NCBI GenBank assembly: GCA_963811605.1
Contig: CAWESA010000010.1
Coordinates: 992,001 to 1,056,000 of the forward strand
Length of the DNA stretch: 64,000 nucleotides
Direction: 5' to 3'
Source of the DNA: CAVQLX01 sp963811605
GTDB taxonomy: Bacteria > Desulfobacterota > Binatia > DP-6
Shown piece after piece: positions 36,301 to 44,701 of the stretch. Under the pieces are notes generated by a model that was given only the letters and a program-made list of their open reading frames with translations, searched no databases and was not told where the DNA came from. Position numbers and translations under genes: made by a program. The first letter of the stretch is position 1. Every line of letters starts with the position of its first letter.

Positions 36301-37893
36301 ATCGCGAAGATCCGCTACTCGACGCCCGGCGTGGGCCTCATCTCGCCCCCGCCGCATCACGACATCTACTCCATCGAGGACCTGGCCCAGCTCATCCACG
36401 ATCTCAAGAACTCGAACGATCGGGCGCGGGTGAGCGTGAAGCTGGTCGCCGAGGTGGGCGTCGGCACCGTCGCCGCCGGGGTGTCGAAGGCCAAGGCCGA
36501 CGTCGTGCTGATCAGCGGCTACGAGGGAGGCACCGGTGCGTCGCCGCTCACCTCCATCAAGCACGCCGGCATCCCGTGGGAGCTGGGGCTGGCCGAGACG
36601 CAGCAGATCCTGGTCGCCAACGACCTGCGCGGACGCATCCGGGTGGAGACCGACGGCCAGCTGAAGACCGGCCGCGACGTGGCCGTGGCGGCGCTGCTCG
36701 GCGCCGAGGAGTTCGGCTTCGCCTCGGCGGCGCTCATCGCCTCGGGCTGCATCATGATGCGGGTGTGCCATCTCAACACCTGCCCGGTCGGGATCGCCAC
36801 CCAGGATCCCCGACTGCGCAAGAAGTTCGAAGGCAAGCCCGAGCACGTCGTGCACTTCATGAGCTTCATCGCCGAGGAGCTGCGCGAGCTCATGGCCGAG
36901 TTGGGCTTCCGCACGGTGGACGAGATGGTGGGCCGCGTCGATCTCCTCGACGTGCGCGACGTCGCCGATCACTGGAAGGCGAAGGGCGTCGACCTGTCCG
37001 CCGTTCTCCACAAGCCCGACGTGCCCACGTCGGTCGCCATCCGCTGCGTGCAGCCGCAGGATCACGGCCTCGACCGTGCCCTCGACAACACGCTCATCGC
37101 GCGCTGCCAGCCGGCGCTCGAGCGGCGCGAGGTCGTGACGCTGGACCTGCCGATCCGGAACGTGAACCGCACGGTCTGCACCATGCTGTCGGCCGAGGTG
37201 TCGCGCCGCCACGGCGAGCGGGGGCTGCCCGCGGGCACCATCACGCTCCGCTTCGAGGGTTCGGCGGGCCAGAGCTTCTGCGCCTGGCTGGCGCCGGGCA
37301 TCGAGGTCGAGCTCGAGGGCGACGCCAACGACTACTTCGGGAAGGGCCTGTCGGGCGGCCGCGTCGTGATCTACCCGCCGCGCAGCGCCACCTTCGTGCC
37401 CGAGGACAACATCATCGTGGGCAACGTCTCGCTGTACGGCGCCACCGGCGGCGAGGTCTTCCTGCGCGGCCAGGCCGGCGAGCGGTTCTGCGTCCGCAAC
37501 AGCGGGGTCACCGCGGTGGTGGAGGGCGTCGGCGACCACGGCTGCGAGTACATGACGAAGGGCGTCGTCGTCGTCCTCGGGAAGACCGGACGCAACTTCG
37601 CGGCCGGGATGAGCGGCGGCGTCGCCTACGTGCTCGACGACGACGGCACGTTCCGCAGCCGCTGCAACATGGGGCTGGTGTCGGCCGATCCGCTGGCCGC
37701 CACGGACGTCGAGGCCGTCGGCGACCTCGTGCAGCGCCACCTCGACCTGACCGGCTCGGGCGTCGCCGAGCGCCTGCTGGCGGACTGGGCGGACGCGCAG
37801 CGCCGCTTCGTGCGCGTCATGCCGGTCGAGTACGCCAAGGTCCTCGCCAAGCAGCACCTCGACACCGACGCCGCGCGCGTGGCGGCGGTCTGA
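33367..37893 (+). CDS. gltB: Glutamate synthase (NADPH) large subunit
   Basis: 1508-residue enzyme that makes two glutamates from glutamine and 2-oxoglutarate. The glutaminase nucleophile Cys lies in RIEHDACGVGF (about residue 21), so a short propeptide must be removed. The FMN-binding synthase domain (ISPPPHHDIYSIEDLAQLIHDLK, GGTGASPL) and the 3Fe-4S cysteines in CIMMRVCHLNTCPVGIATQ are intact, and the C-terminal GXGXG beta-helix domain includes GATGGEVFLRGQAGERF. A GGAGG ribosome site is five bases before the ATG. gltD follows after 14 bp. Confidence 0.97.
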   Translation: MSITGRPTTWLRDPRIEHDACGVGFVVDVKGARSHRIVEQGLEVLRNLTHRGACGCDPLTGDGAGILVQIPDEFLRREGKSARIPLPAPGAYGVGMVFLPAEVRQRNECQKLFEKVIREEGQKLLGWRRVPVDAQAPGPQARSIMPEVRQVFVGARPGQDQDALERKLYVIRKRVEHLVRTSGLPESERFYVPSLSSRTVVYKGLLLPDQIPAFYHDLADPLFVSALALVHQRFSTNTFPSWDRAHPYRFIAHNGEINTLRGNVNWMVARQAMFASPLFEDVSKLFPICDPGTSDSGNFDNALELLVRTGRSLPHAVMMMIPEAWQNHESMSAAKRAFYEYHACLQEPWDGPASIAFTDGRVIGAVLDRNGLRPSRYVVTKDGFVVMASEVGVLEIAPDNVEHKDRLQPGRMFLIDTEQGRIVGDDEIKESMAARKPYREWLDLHLERLADLPAPRDEAPAYAPETILARQQAFGYTIEDLRLLMTPMALNGQEAVGSMGTDTPLAVLSDKPQLLFNYFKQLFAQVTNPPIDPIREELVMSVETTIGAERNLFDESPLHCAQLHLKSPTLSNQELASIKDLETDTLRTLTLPIVFPAGSGGDGLEAALDELCERAAAAVADGYTILVLSDRGTDAHHVPIPSLLATAAVHHHLIREGARMRCGLVLETGEPREVQHFCLLLGFGAGAVNPYLAYETLRDMVAEGILRDVGADEAVKNFRKAVDKGVLKVMTKMGISTLHSYRGAQIFEAIGLNREVIDRYFTWTASRIEGIGLDVIAGEAQERHDHAYRISPAFDGDLWVGGQYQWRRRGEHHMYNPNTIARLQHAVRAGSYKLFKEYTALANDESRRLCTIRGLLRFNPGTPIPLDEVEPAAEIVKRFKTGAMSLGSISREAHENLAIAMNRLGGKSNTGEGGEDSVRYAPDANGDLRRSAIKQVASGRFGVTSYYLVNADELQIKMAQGAKPGEGGQLPGHKVDQYIAKIRYSTPGVGLISPPPHHDIYSIEDLAQLIHDLKNSNDRARVSVKLVAEVGVGTVAAGVSKAKADVVLISGYEGGTGASPLTSIKHAGIPWELGLAETQQILVANDLRGRIRVETDGQLKTGRDVAVAALLGAEEFGFASAALIASGCIMMRVCHLNTCPVGIATQDPRLRKKFEGKPEHVVHFMSFIAEELRELMAELGFRTVDEMVGRVDLLDVRDVADHWKAKGVDLSAVLHKPDVPTSVAIRCVQPQDHGLDRALDNTLIARCQPALERREVVTLDLPIRNVNRTVCTMLSAEVSRRHGERGLPAGTITLRFEGSAGQSFCAWLAPGIEVELEGDANDYFGKGLSGGRVVIYPPRSATFVPEDNIIVGNVSLYGATGGEVFLRGQAGERFCVRNSGVTAVVEGVGDHGCEYMTKGVVVVLGKTGRNFAAGMSGGVAYVLDDDGTFRSRCNMGLVSADPLAATDVEAVGDLVQRHLDLTGSGVAERLLADWADAQRRFVRVMPVEYAKVLAKQHLDTDAARVAAV

Positions 37894-37907
37894 CGGACGC
37901 ACACACC

Positions 37908-39350
37908 ATGGGAAAGATCACCGGATTCCTCGAGTTCGAGCGCGAGAAGGTCCACAAGCAACCGATCGAGACGCGCCTCAAGCACTGGCGCGAGTTCGAG
38001 GAGGCGACGCCGGACGAGGTGCTGCGCACGCAGGGCGCGCGCTGCATGGACTGCGGCATTCCCTTCTGCCACAAGGGCTGCCCGCTCGGGAACATCATCC
38101 CCGACTGGAACGACCTCGTGTACCGCGGCCGCTGGCGCGACGCGATCGAGCGCCTGCACTCGACCAACAACTTTCCCGAGTTCACCGGCCGCATCTGTCC
38201 CGCGCCCTGCGAGGAGGCCTGCGTCCTCAACATCAACGACGACCCGGTCACCATCAAGAACATCGAGAAGCACATCATCGACCACGCCTGGTCCGCGGGC
38301 TGGGTGACCCCGCAGCGCCCGGAGCAACGGAGCGGCAAGGCGGTGGCGGTGGTCGGCTCGGGCCCCGCGGGTCTCGCCTGCGCGCAGCAGCTGGCGCGCG
38401 CCGGGCACGCGGTGACGCTGTTCGAGCGCGACGACCGCATCGGCGGCCTGCTGCGCTACGGCATTCCCGACTTCAAGATGGAGAAGTCGCTGATCGATCG
38501 CCGCATGGAGCAGATGGCGGCCGAGGGCGTCACCTTCCGTCCTCGCACGCACGTCGGCGTCGACGTCACGGGCGACGACCTGCGGCGCGACTTCGACGCC
38601 GTCGTGCTCTCGACCGGCGCCACGCGCCCCCGCGACCTCCCGGTGCCCGGCCGCGAGCTCGAGGGCATCCACTTCGCGATGGAGTTTCTGCCCCAGCAGA
38701 ACAGGGCGGTGGCCGGCGATACCGTCGCCGGGCAGATCATGGCGACCGACAAGCGGGTCGTCATCCTCGGCGGCGGCGACACCGGCTCCGACTGCCTCGG
38801 CACGTCGAACCGCCACGGTGCGACGTCGGTCCACCAGTTCGAGCTCCTGCCCCAGCCGCCCACGGACCGCCCGCAGCTCAGCTGGCCGAACTGGCCGATG
38901 ATCCTGCGCACGTCGTCGTCGCACGAGGAGGGCGTCGTGCGCGACTGGAGCATCAACACGAAGCGCTTCAGCGGCGACGAGCACGGCCACGTCAAGAAGC
39001 TGCACGGCGTCCGCCTGGAGTGGCAGCAGGACAACGGCCGGCCGGTGATGAAGGAGGTCGCGGGCAGCGAGTTCGAGCTCGACTGCGACCTGGTGCTGCT
39101 CGCCCTGGGCTTCCTCGGACCGGAGGGGGACACCGTGGTCGGACAGCTCGGCTGCGCACTGACCGAGCGCGGCAACGTGCAGGCGGGCCCGGACTACCAG
39201 ACCACGGTGCCGGGCGTGTTCGCGTGCGGCGACGCGCGGCGCGGCCAGTCCCTGGTGGTGTGGGCCATCTGGGAAGGTCGCGAGGCGGCCCGCGGCGTCG
39301 ACGCGTATCTGATGGGCCAGACGTTCCTGCCGGCGAGTCCGGAACTGTAG
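37908..39350 (+). CDS. gltD: Glutamate synthase (NADPH) small subunit
   Basis: 480-residue flavoprotein that passes electrons from NADPH to GltB. The N-terminal Fe-S domain has two Cys clusters, CMDCGIPFCHKGCPLGN and CPAPCEEACVLN. The FAD-binding site is VAVVGSGPAGLACAQQL, the NADPH-binding site is VVILGGGDTGSDCLG, and the C-terminal FAD contact is GVFACGDARRGQSLVVWAI. Directly downstream of gltB in the regulator-gltB-gltD operon. Nothing unusual in length or motifs. Confidence 0.97.
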   Translation: MGKITGFLEFEREKVHKQPIETRLKHWREFEEATPDEVLRTQGARCMDCGIPFCHKGCPLGNIIPDWNDLVYRGRWRDAIERLHSTNNFPEFTGRICPAPCEEACVLNINDDPVTIKNIEKHIIDHAWSAGWVTPQRPEQRSGKAVAVVGSGPAGLACAQQLARAGHAVTLFERDDRIGGLLRYGIPDFKMEKSLIDRRMEQMAAEGVTFRPRTHVGVDVTGDDLRRDFDAVVLSTGATRPRDLPVPGRELEGIHFAMEFLPQQNRAVAGDTVAGQIMATDKRVVILGGGDTGSDCLGTSNRHGATSVHQFELLPQPPTDRPQLSWPNWPMILRTSSSHEEGVVRDWSINTKRFSGDEHGHVKKLHGVRLEWQQDNGRPVMKEVAGSEFELDCDLVLLALGFLGPEGDTVVGQLGCALTERGNVQAGPDYQTTVPGVFACGDARRGQSLVVWAIWEGREAARGVDAYLMGQTFLPASPEL

Positions 39351-39372
39351 GTGTGGCTGAACCGCCGCGTCC

Positions 39373-40845
39373 CTACTGCCCCGGCAAACGCCTGACGACA
39401 GCAGGCGGAACATAGCTGTTGTTCGCCACGCTGCTGCCCGCCACCACTCCGTAGACGCGAAGCATCAGATTGAACGGGCGGCGGGAGACCGGCAGCCAGT
39501 TCGCTTCCGGAACGCCTGCCGGCTTGAGTCTCGAGATGTAGATCGAGACCGACCCGTCGCGACTCGTTTGCAGACCCGGCGTGTAGCTCGCCACGACGTA
39601 TTTGTCCGCCGAGTTCCGGATCAGTTCGATCGATCTGGGTGTGTACGCCGTCAGCGACCAGAAGCGCTCCGCTGGAGGCTGGCCACCGGGGGGGAACGTC
39701 AGGACGTAGCCACCCGCTGCACTGCCGCGGAGGGCCGCGCGGTGTCCATCGCGAAACGTGTGGTAGTAGGCGGCTGTGCTGATGCCGTTGCCGAACTGGA
39801 TGAACTCCGTGATCGACGCCCGATCGAGCACCTCGTCGCCCCAGCTGCCGATGTTGGTGAAGTGGATCCAGCTGTTCGGTCCCAGGTTGCCGAGGTAGTT
39901 GTCCAAGATCGCCCGGTGCGCCGCCCGTGCGCCCCTGCTGAACGCACTCCTCATCGCGGGGCGCACGCTCGAGCCTCCGGCCCCGAAGACGGCGTCGAAC
40001 TCGTCGGACATCGCCTGCTCCTCCGGCGTCAAGGGCGGGGTGTTGGAGGAGTGGACCGCGGTCTGCAGCTGTTTGAGGAACCGAATCGGCAAGAAGCGGA
40101 TCAAGCTGTCGGCGATCGTCTTGACGGGAAACCTGAAGAGGACCTCCGGGAGAATGCGCGTGGTACCGCCGTTCGGATCCTCGTCATGGTCGCTGAGAGT
40201 CTGCACCTGCAGGGCAGCGCGAAACTCACTGGCTTCCAGGGTCTGGTCCACTCCGTTGGCGAACTTGTCGACCCGGAAGATCAAGAACGTGAAATCGAAC
40301 GGCATCGTGACCGGAGTCGCTCCGGACGGAAGTGATCCCGCAAACCCCTCGGGAACGAAGGCGTACACGGTCTTCGGAAGGTTCGTGCTCGAGGGCTTGG
40401 ACGGCACGCCGGACTGGAACACGTTCCCGAATGCATCCAGGGTGAGAACGGAGTAGCTGGCGACGGTTTCGGGGACAGTGAGTATCACCGGCGTCACCGG
40501 CCGAGTTGTGAAGTCGATGGGCAAGCTGGCGTACAAGGTATCGTCGTTGATGGCGACGACGCCCCGGTACAGCGGCGAGATCCGAACCGGCCCGATCAGC
40601 TCGTTGTGTGGAACGAGCGAGGATTGCCGGTACGTGAACCAGAGCGGATAGAACTGCTCGACGTACGCCGTCGTGATGGCGATGACGTGGCCACGTGCGC
40701 GATGATGCCGACCGGCAGGGTGGCCGGCCGAAGCACCGCCGGCACCCGCCGGTGCGACGAGGGCGAGCCCTGCAAAGAGACACAGCGCGAGCATCGACGC
40801 GACCTCCAGCGCAGCCTTCGCCGCAGCCCGATCACGCAGACGCAT
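39373..40845 (-). CDS. DUF1254/DUF1214 domain secreted protein
   Basis: 490-residue protein with a long signal peptide or anchor (ALEVASMLALCLFAGLALVAPAGAG). The N-terminal DUF1254 part shows FYPLWFTYRQSSLVPHNELIGPVRISPLYRGVVAINDDTLYASLPIDF, and the C-terminal DUF1214 part shows PPAERFWSLTAYTPRSIELIRN and SIYISRLKPAGVPEANWLPVSRRPFNLMLRVYG. The two domains normally occur together in periplasmic or outer-membrane proteins of unknown function. Base composition is somewhat less GC-rich than its neighbours, so it may be an acquired gene. Start at MRLRDRAAAK is preferred over an ATG 21 codons upstream. Confidence 0.85.
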   Translation of the reverse strand: MRLRDRAAAKAALEVASMLALCLFAGLALVAPAGAGGASAGHPAGRHHRARGHVIAITTAYVEQFYPLWFTYRQSSLVPHNELIGPVRISPLYRGVVAINDDTLYASLPIDFTTRPVTPVILTVPETVASYSVLTLDAFGNVFQSGVPSKPSSTNLPKTVYAFVPEGFAGSLPSGATPVTMPFDFTFLIFRVDKFANGVDQTLEASEFRAALQVQTLSDHDEDPNGGTTRILPEVLFRFPVKTIADSLIRFLPIRFLKQLQTAVHSSNTPPLTPEEQAMSDEFDAVFGAGGSSVRPAMRSAFSRGARAAHRAILDNYLGNLGPNSWIHFTNIGSWGDEVLDRASITEFIQFGNGISTAAYYHTFRDGHRAALRGSAAGGYVLTFPPGGQPPAERFWSLTAYTPRSIELIRNSADKYVVASYTPGLQTSRDGSVSIYISRLKPAGVPEANWLPVSRRPFNLMLRVYGVVAGSSVANNSYVPPAVVRRLPGQ

Positions 40846-41248
40846 GCCACCGCCCCATTCGTCTCGAATCGATTCTTGGGTCGCCAGTGGGCCAATCCCT
40901 GACGGCACGAACTGTCTCGCTGAAGCTAGAAGAGGCTCGTCCCCTCGTCAAGCTCGCCGTCTCGCGCCAGAGCGCGTCGAAGGCGTCGATGCAGTAGCGG
41001 GCCGAGGCATGGCCCAGTTCCGCTTCTACGCGCCGCGCGTCGCCCTGCCGGAGATGGCGGAGGACATCACGCTCGGCGTCGTCGTCGGCGACCGCTGCTC
41101 GACCGGGTCCCTGCCGTCGACGAGCCTGCGGCGGAAGGGCCAGGCGCTGGTCTACCCGTAGCGCCTCGGGAGATGGTCCGCCCCGCTACGTCCACCACGA
41201 CGCGGCACCGCACGCACCAGAGGAGCTCCGCATGGCGAGCGCGGAGCG
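40846..41248. other. Gap between DUF1254 and nSTAND genes; one tiny unassigned frame
   Basis: About 400 bp without a convincing gene. A 50-residue rightward frame at 41009-41161 (MAQFRFYAPRVALPEMAEDITLG ... LVYP) has normal codon use but no recognisable family, no clear ribosome site and no partner. It may be a decayed fragment. No promoter or terminator stood out. Confidence 0.4.
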
Positions 41249-44200
41249 CTATCTGGCGTCTGCGGTCGCCGCCTGCAGCCGCACGGCCATGGCGTGCAGC
41301 TCGTCGAAGTGCAGGGGCGAGACGTGGAAGCTCTTGTCGAGGCTGGCAGTCGCCAATCGCCGACCATCCGGGCTGAACGCCGCCTGGGTCACCTCGTCCC
41401 GGTGAACGGTGATCGTCTTCGCCAGCCTCACGGCCGGCATGTCGTAGAGCCGGACGCCGCCGTCGGGGCAGGCCACGGCCAGCTGCTTCCCGTCGGGGCT
41501 GTACGTGATCGACTCGCATTGCCGCGGAATGGGGAGCGGGACCCGGATGCGCGGCGTCGGCCGGGGCTGCGTGAAGCCAGCGGCCGGCCAGACCAGGAGC
41601 TCCGTCCCGGTGAGGACGACGATCTCGGTTCCAGTGGGGTCGAAGGCGAGGCCGAAGACGATGGCCCGGGGTCGCCGTGGGGTGCGCGATCTGTAGGAGT
41701 GCCGAGAAGGACCACAGCTTCAGGGTGGCGCCCCACCCGCTGGTCACCAGCTCCGCTCGGCCGGGCCGGAAGGCGAGGGCGGCGAGTTGGCGGCCGGGTT
41801 CGATGGTGATCGCCGTGCCGTCCGGCACGCCGCCGCTCAGCGACGTGAGCTGGGCGGTCCCGTCGGCGCTCGCGGTCGCCACCAGCGTGCCGTCGGGGCT
41901 GAACGCCACGTCGCGGATCTTGTCGCGATGCCTGCCGACGGACGCGATCAGCGTGCCCGACGCGACATCCCAGAGGAGCGCCTTGCCGTCGAGGCCGCCC
42001 GTCGCGAGTCGGGCGCCGGTGGGATCGAAGGCGAGCCGGAAGACCGCGTTCGTGTGACCCGTGAGCCGGCGCAGCAAGCGGGGCGTGCCGGCCGACAGGT
42101 CCCACAGCCTCGCCGACCGATCCCCGCCTCCCGTCGCCAGCACGGCGCCATTCGCCGGACTGAACGCGACGGTCGACACGCCGTCGGCGTGTCCCCCGAT
42201 GTTCCACAGCTTCACCGTCTTGTCGTATCCGCCGGTGGCGAGGTGCTCGCCGTCCGGGCTGAAGGCCACCGCGTCCACCCGGCCCTGGTGGCCGCCGAGT
42301 TCGAGCACGAGCTGGCCGGTCGCCGTGTCCCAGACCATCGCCTTGCCATCGCCGCTCGCGCTGGCGATGCGCGAATCGTCCGGGCTGACGGCGACGTCGT
42401 AGACTTCCTTCACGTGGCCGGCCAGGACGTTCTCGTCCCAGCGGACCTCGGACCGGGCGGCGTCGGTGGGCTCGGCGGTCCAGGTACTGCGCTCGGCGAG
42501 GAGCCGATCCAGATCGCCGATGGCGGGCCGCCACACGCGCACCCGATTGTCACGGCCGGCGGTCACCAGCGCCCGGCCGTCGGAGGTGAACGCGATCGCG
42601 TCGCTCGGCTGCGGATTCGGAACGCGCAGGATGCGCGTCCCGGTGGCGATGCTCCACACCTCGGTGAAGCTGCGCGTCGGCGACCCGCGTTCCACCATGG
42701 CGGTCGCGAGGCAGCAGCCATCGGGGCTGAACGCGAGCCCCATCACCCAGGCGCCAGCCATGTCGATCGTGGCGATCGGATCCGCATCGCCGCGTTCGAG
42801 AGACCACACCTTGAGCACCCGCCTCCCATCCTCCCTGCCGCTCCCTGCGGTGGCCAGCCGGGTGCCATCCCGACTCGCCGCGAGGGCGGAATAGATGTGG
42901 CTTCCCTGCGTCCGCTGCACCGGGTCGCCCGCGGGATCGGCGAGCGTCCACACCCGCAGCGTGTCGCCGGCGACGGTCGCCAGCCGGTCGCCGGGCAGGA
43001 AGAGGACGCTGCGCACCCACTCGGGGTGCGGAAACGATCGCGCGGGCTCCGGATGTGGTGGTTCGGACACGATGTCCCAGACGGCGGCTCGTCCGTCCCT
43101 GCCGGCCACGGCGAGGGTGCGGCCGTCGGCACCGAACGCGACACCGGACACGTAGTCCGCGACAGGGAGGCTCCATTCCAGGCGGGAAGCCTGGATGGCC
43201 TGGCGGAGGGCGTCTCGGCCGCCGCCGTGGGGGCGAGCCAGAGTCGCGTGGTGGTGTCCGCCGCCTCGAGCGCGAGATCGAGACCCCGCCTGGCATCGAA
43301 GGGCGACGTGGCGATCGATTCCGCCGCCTTCTGGTTCGCCTCGGCGCGCAACCCCTCCCAGGAGGCCTTCACCCAGCCGGCAATGGCGACGGCCGTCATC
43401 AGCGCGAGCGCGACCACCCACTGGCGGAGCGCCCGCTTCGCCGCCTGCTCGCGCGCCTCCTCTACCGCGCGCTGGCGCGCCTGCGCCTCCACCCAGCGCT
43501 GGCGCCAGTCGAGAATCGCCGGTGCGAGGACATCGTGGTAGATCTCGTAGCTCGTCGCATCGGGCTTCTCGGCCGACGTGGCGACGGTGCGCAGGATGCG
43601 GCTGTGAGAGAGCGCGTCCAGCACGGCGGGCACGTGCGGCGCGAGCGCACCGGCCCAGCGCTCCAGGCTCTCCGCGCTGCACGCCACCTTGCTGCCGGTC
43701 GGCGTGACGAGACGATCGAAGAAGCTGGCGCAGACGGCCTGGCTGGTGCTGTCCAGGCCCGCCATCACGTCCTCCAGGTGGCCGCGGACGATCGCGCGCG
43801 CGCCATCGAGCCGGGCGAGGGTGGCAAGCTGGAGGGCTGGCGATCCCGCTGCCATCTCCTCGGCCCACAGCCGGGTCATCACCAGCTGGAGGAACGGCGC
43901 CTCGATCTGCTCTCCCTCGGCCTGGGGCGCACCGCTGCCACCGTGCCGGCCGACCGAGACGCGGCCGATCCGCACCTCATCGAGCAGCCGCGCGACCAGG
44001 CCATCCTCGACGGTGACCGGGGCCTCGCCCGCATGCCTGCGGTTCCAGATCTCGAGCGGTCGTCGGATCGCGCTGGTCGCCCCCGCCTCGTCCAGGTGCG
44101 TGAGTCGTAGGCGGTTGCTGAGCAGGTGCGGGATACGCTCCTGGAAGCGGTCGAGCTTGGAGAGACTGTCCTCACGGAGAGCGACCAGGACGCCGATGTC

Positions 44201-44701
44201 CACGTCGTCGCGGTTGATGGCGCGCGCGAACTGGGCCTCGAACGATCCCGGCTCCGGCGCCTTGGGGTGGTAGAGGAAGAACTCCTCGAACTGGTCGAGG
44301 AGGACGAGCAGCGTGTCGTGGGCGGCCTCGGCACATGCCCGCAAGACCTCGTCGAGCGGCAGCGTCTCGGCGGGTCTCGGCTGCGCGACGTCGTTCCGCC
44401 AGACCTCCTGGATGCACGCGCGCGTCAGCGCCGACTGGAAGTCGCTGCCGACCCAGTTGCGGAACACGACGACCGGCGTCCGCGGCCGCTCGCGTCGCAG
44501 CTGCGGCACCACCCCGGCCATCAGCACCGAGCTCTTGCCGACGCCACTCGCGCCATAGAGGACGGTCAGCGGCGACGACAGGAGGTTGGAGATGATGATG
44601 CGCTGATCGCGCTCGCGCCCGAAGAAGAAGTCCCGATCGGCTTCCTCGAACGGCTGCAGGCCGACGTACGGGCACGGCCCGTCGCGTGCCGCGAGCGTCA
44701 T
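41249..44701 (-). CDS. nSTAND ATPase with membrane helix and about 14 WD40 repeats (frame broken twice)
   Basis: Reading from ATG 44701: an N-terminal segment ending GLQPFEEADRDFFFGRERD, Walker A GASGVGKSS (residues 50-58), Walker B LLVLLDQFEEFF (131-142), the YEIYHDVLAPAILDWR block typical of nSTAND-WD40 proteins, and one membrane helix (about 426-443). About fourteen WD40 blades follow, enough for two seven-bladed propellers (for example VAFSPDGEHLATGGYDKTVKLWNI). The frame shifts near 43215 and returns to the original frame near 41667 (CCCCGGG tract). Corrected, the protein is about 1150 residues. Start overlaps the SIR2 gene stop (ATGA). STAND proteins sense a ligand, oligomerise and switch on an effector; here the partner SIR2 protein is the likely effector. 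Confidence 0.85.

Noticed and set aside
33622..37902. 1426-codon open frame antisense to gltB
   Set aside because: Very long but only because high GC removes stops; sequence is repetitive in Val/Asp/Ala/His and mirrors gltB codons, no domain visible.
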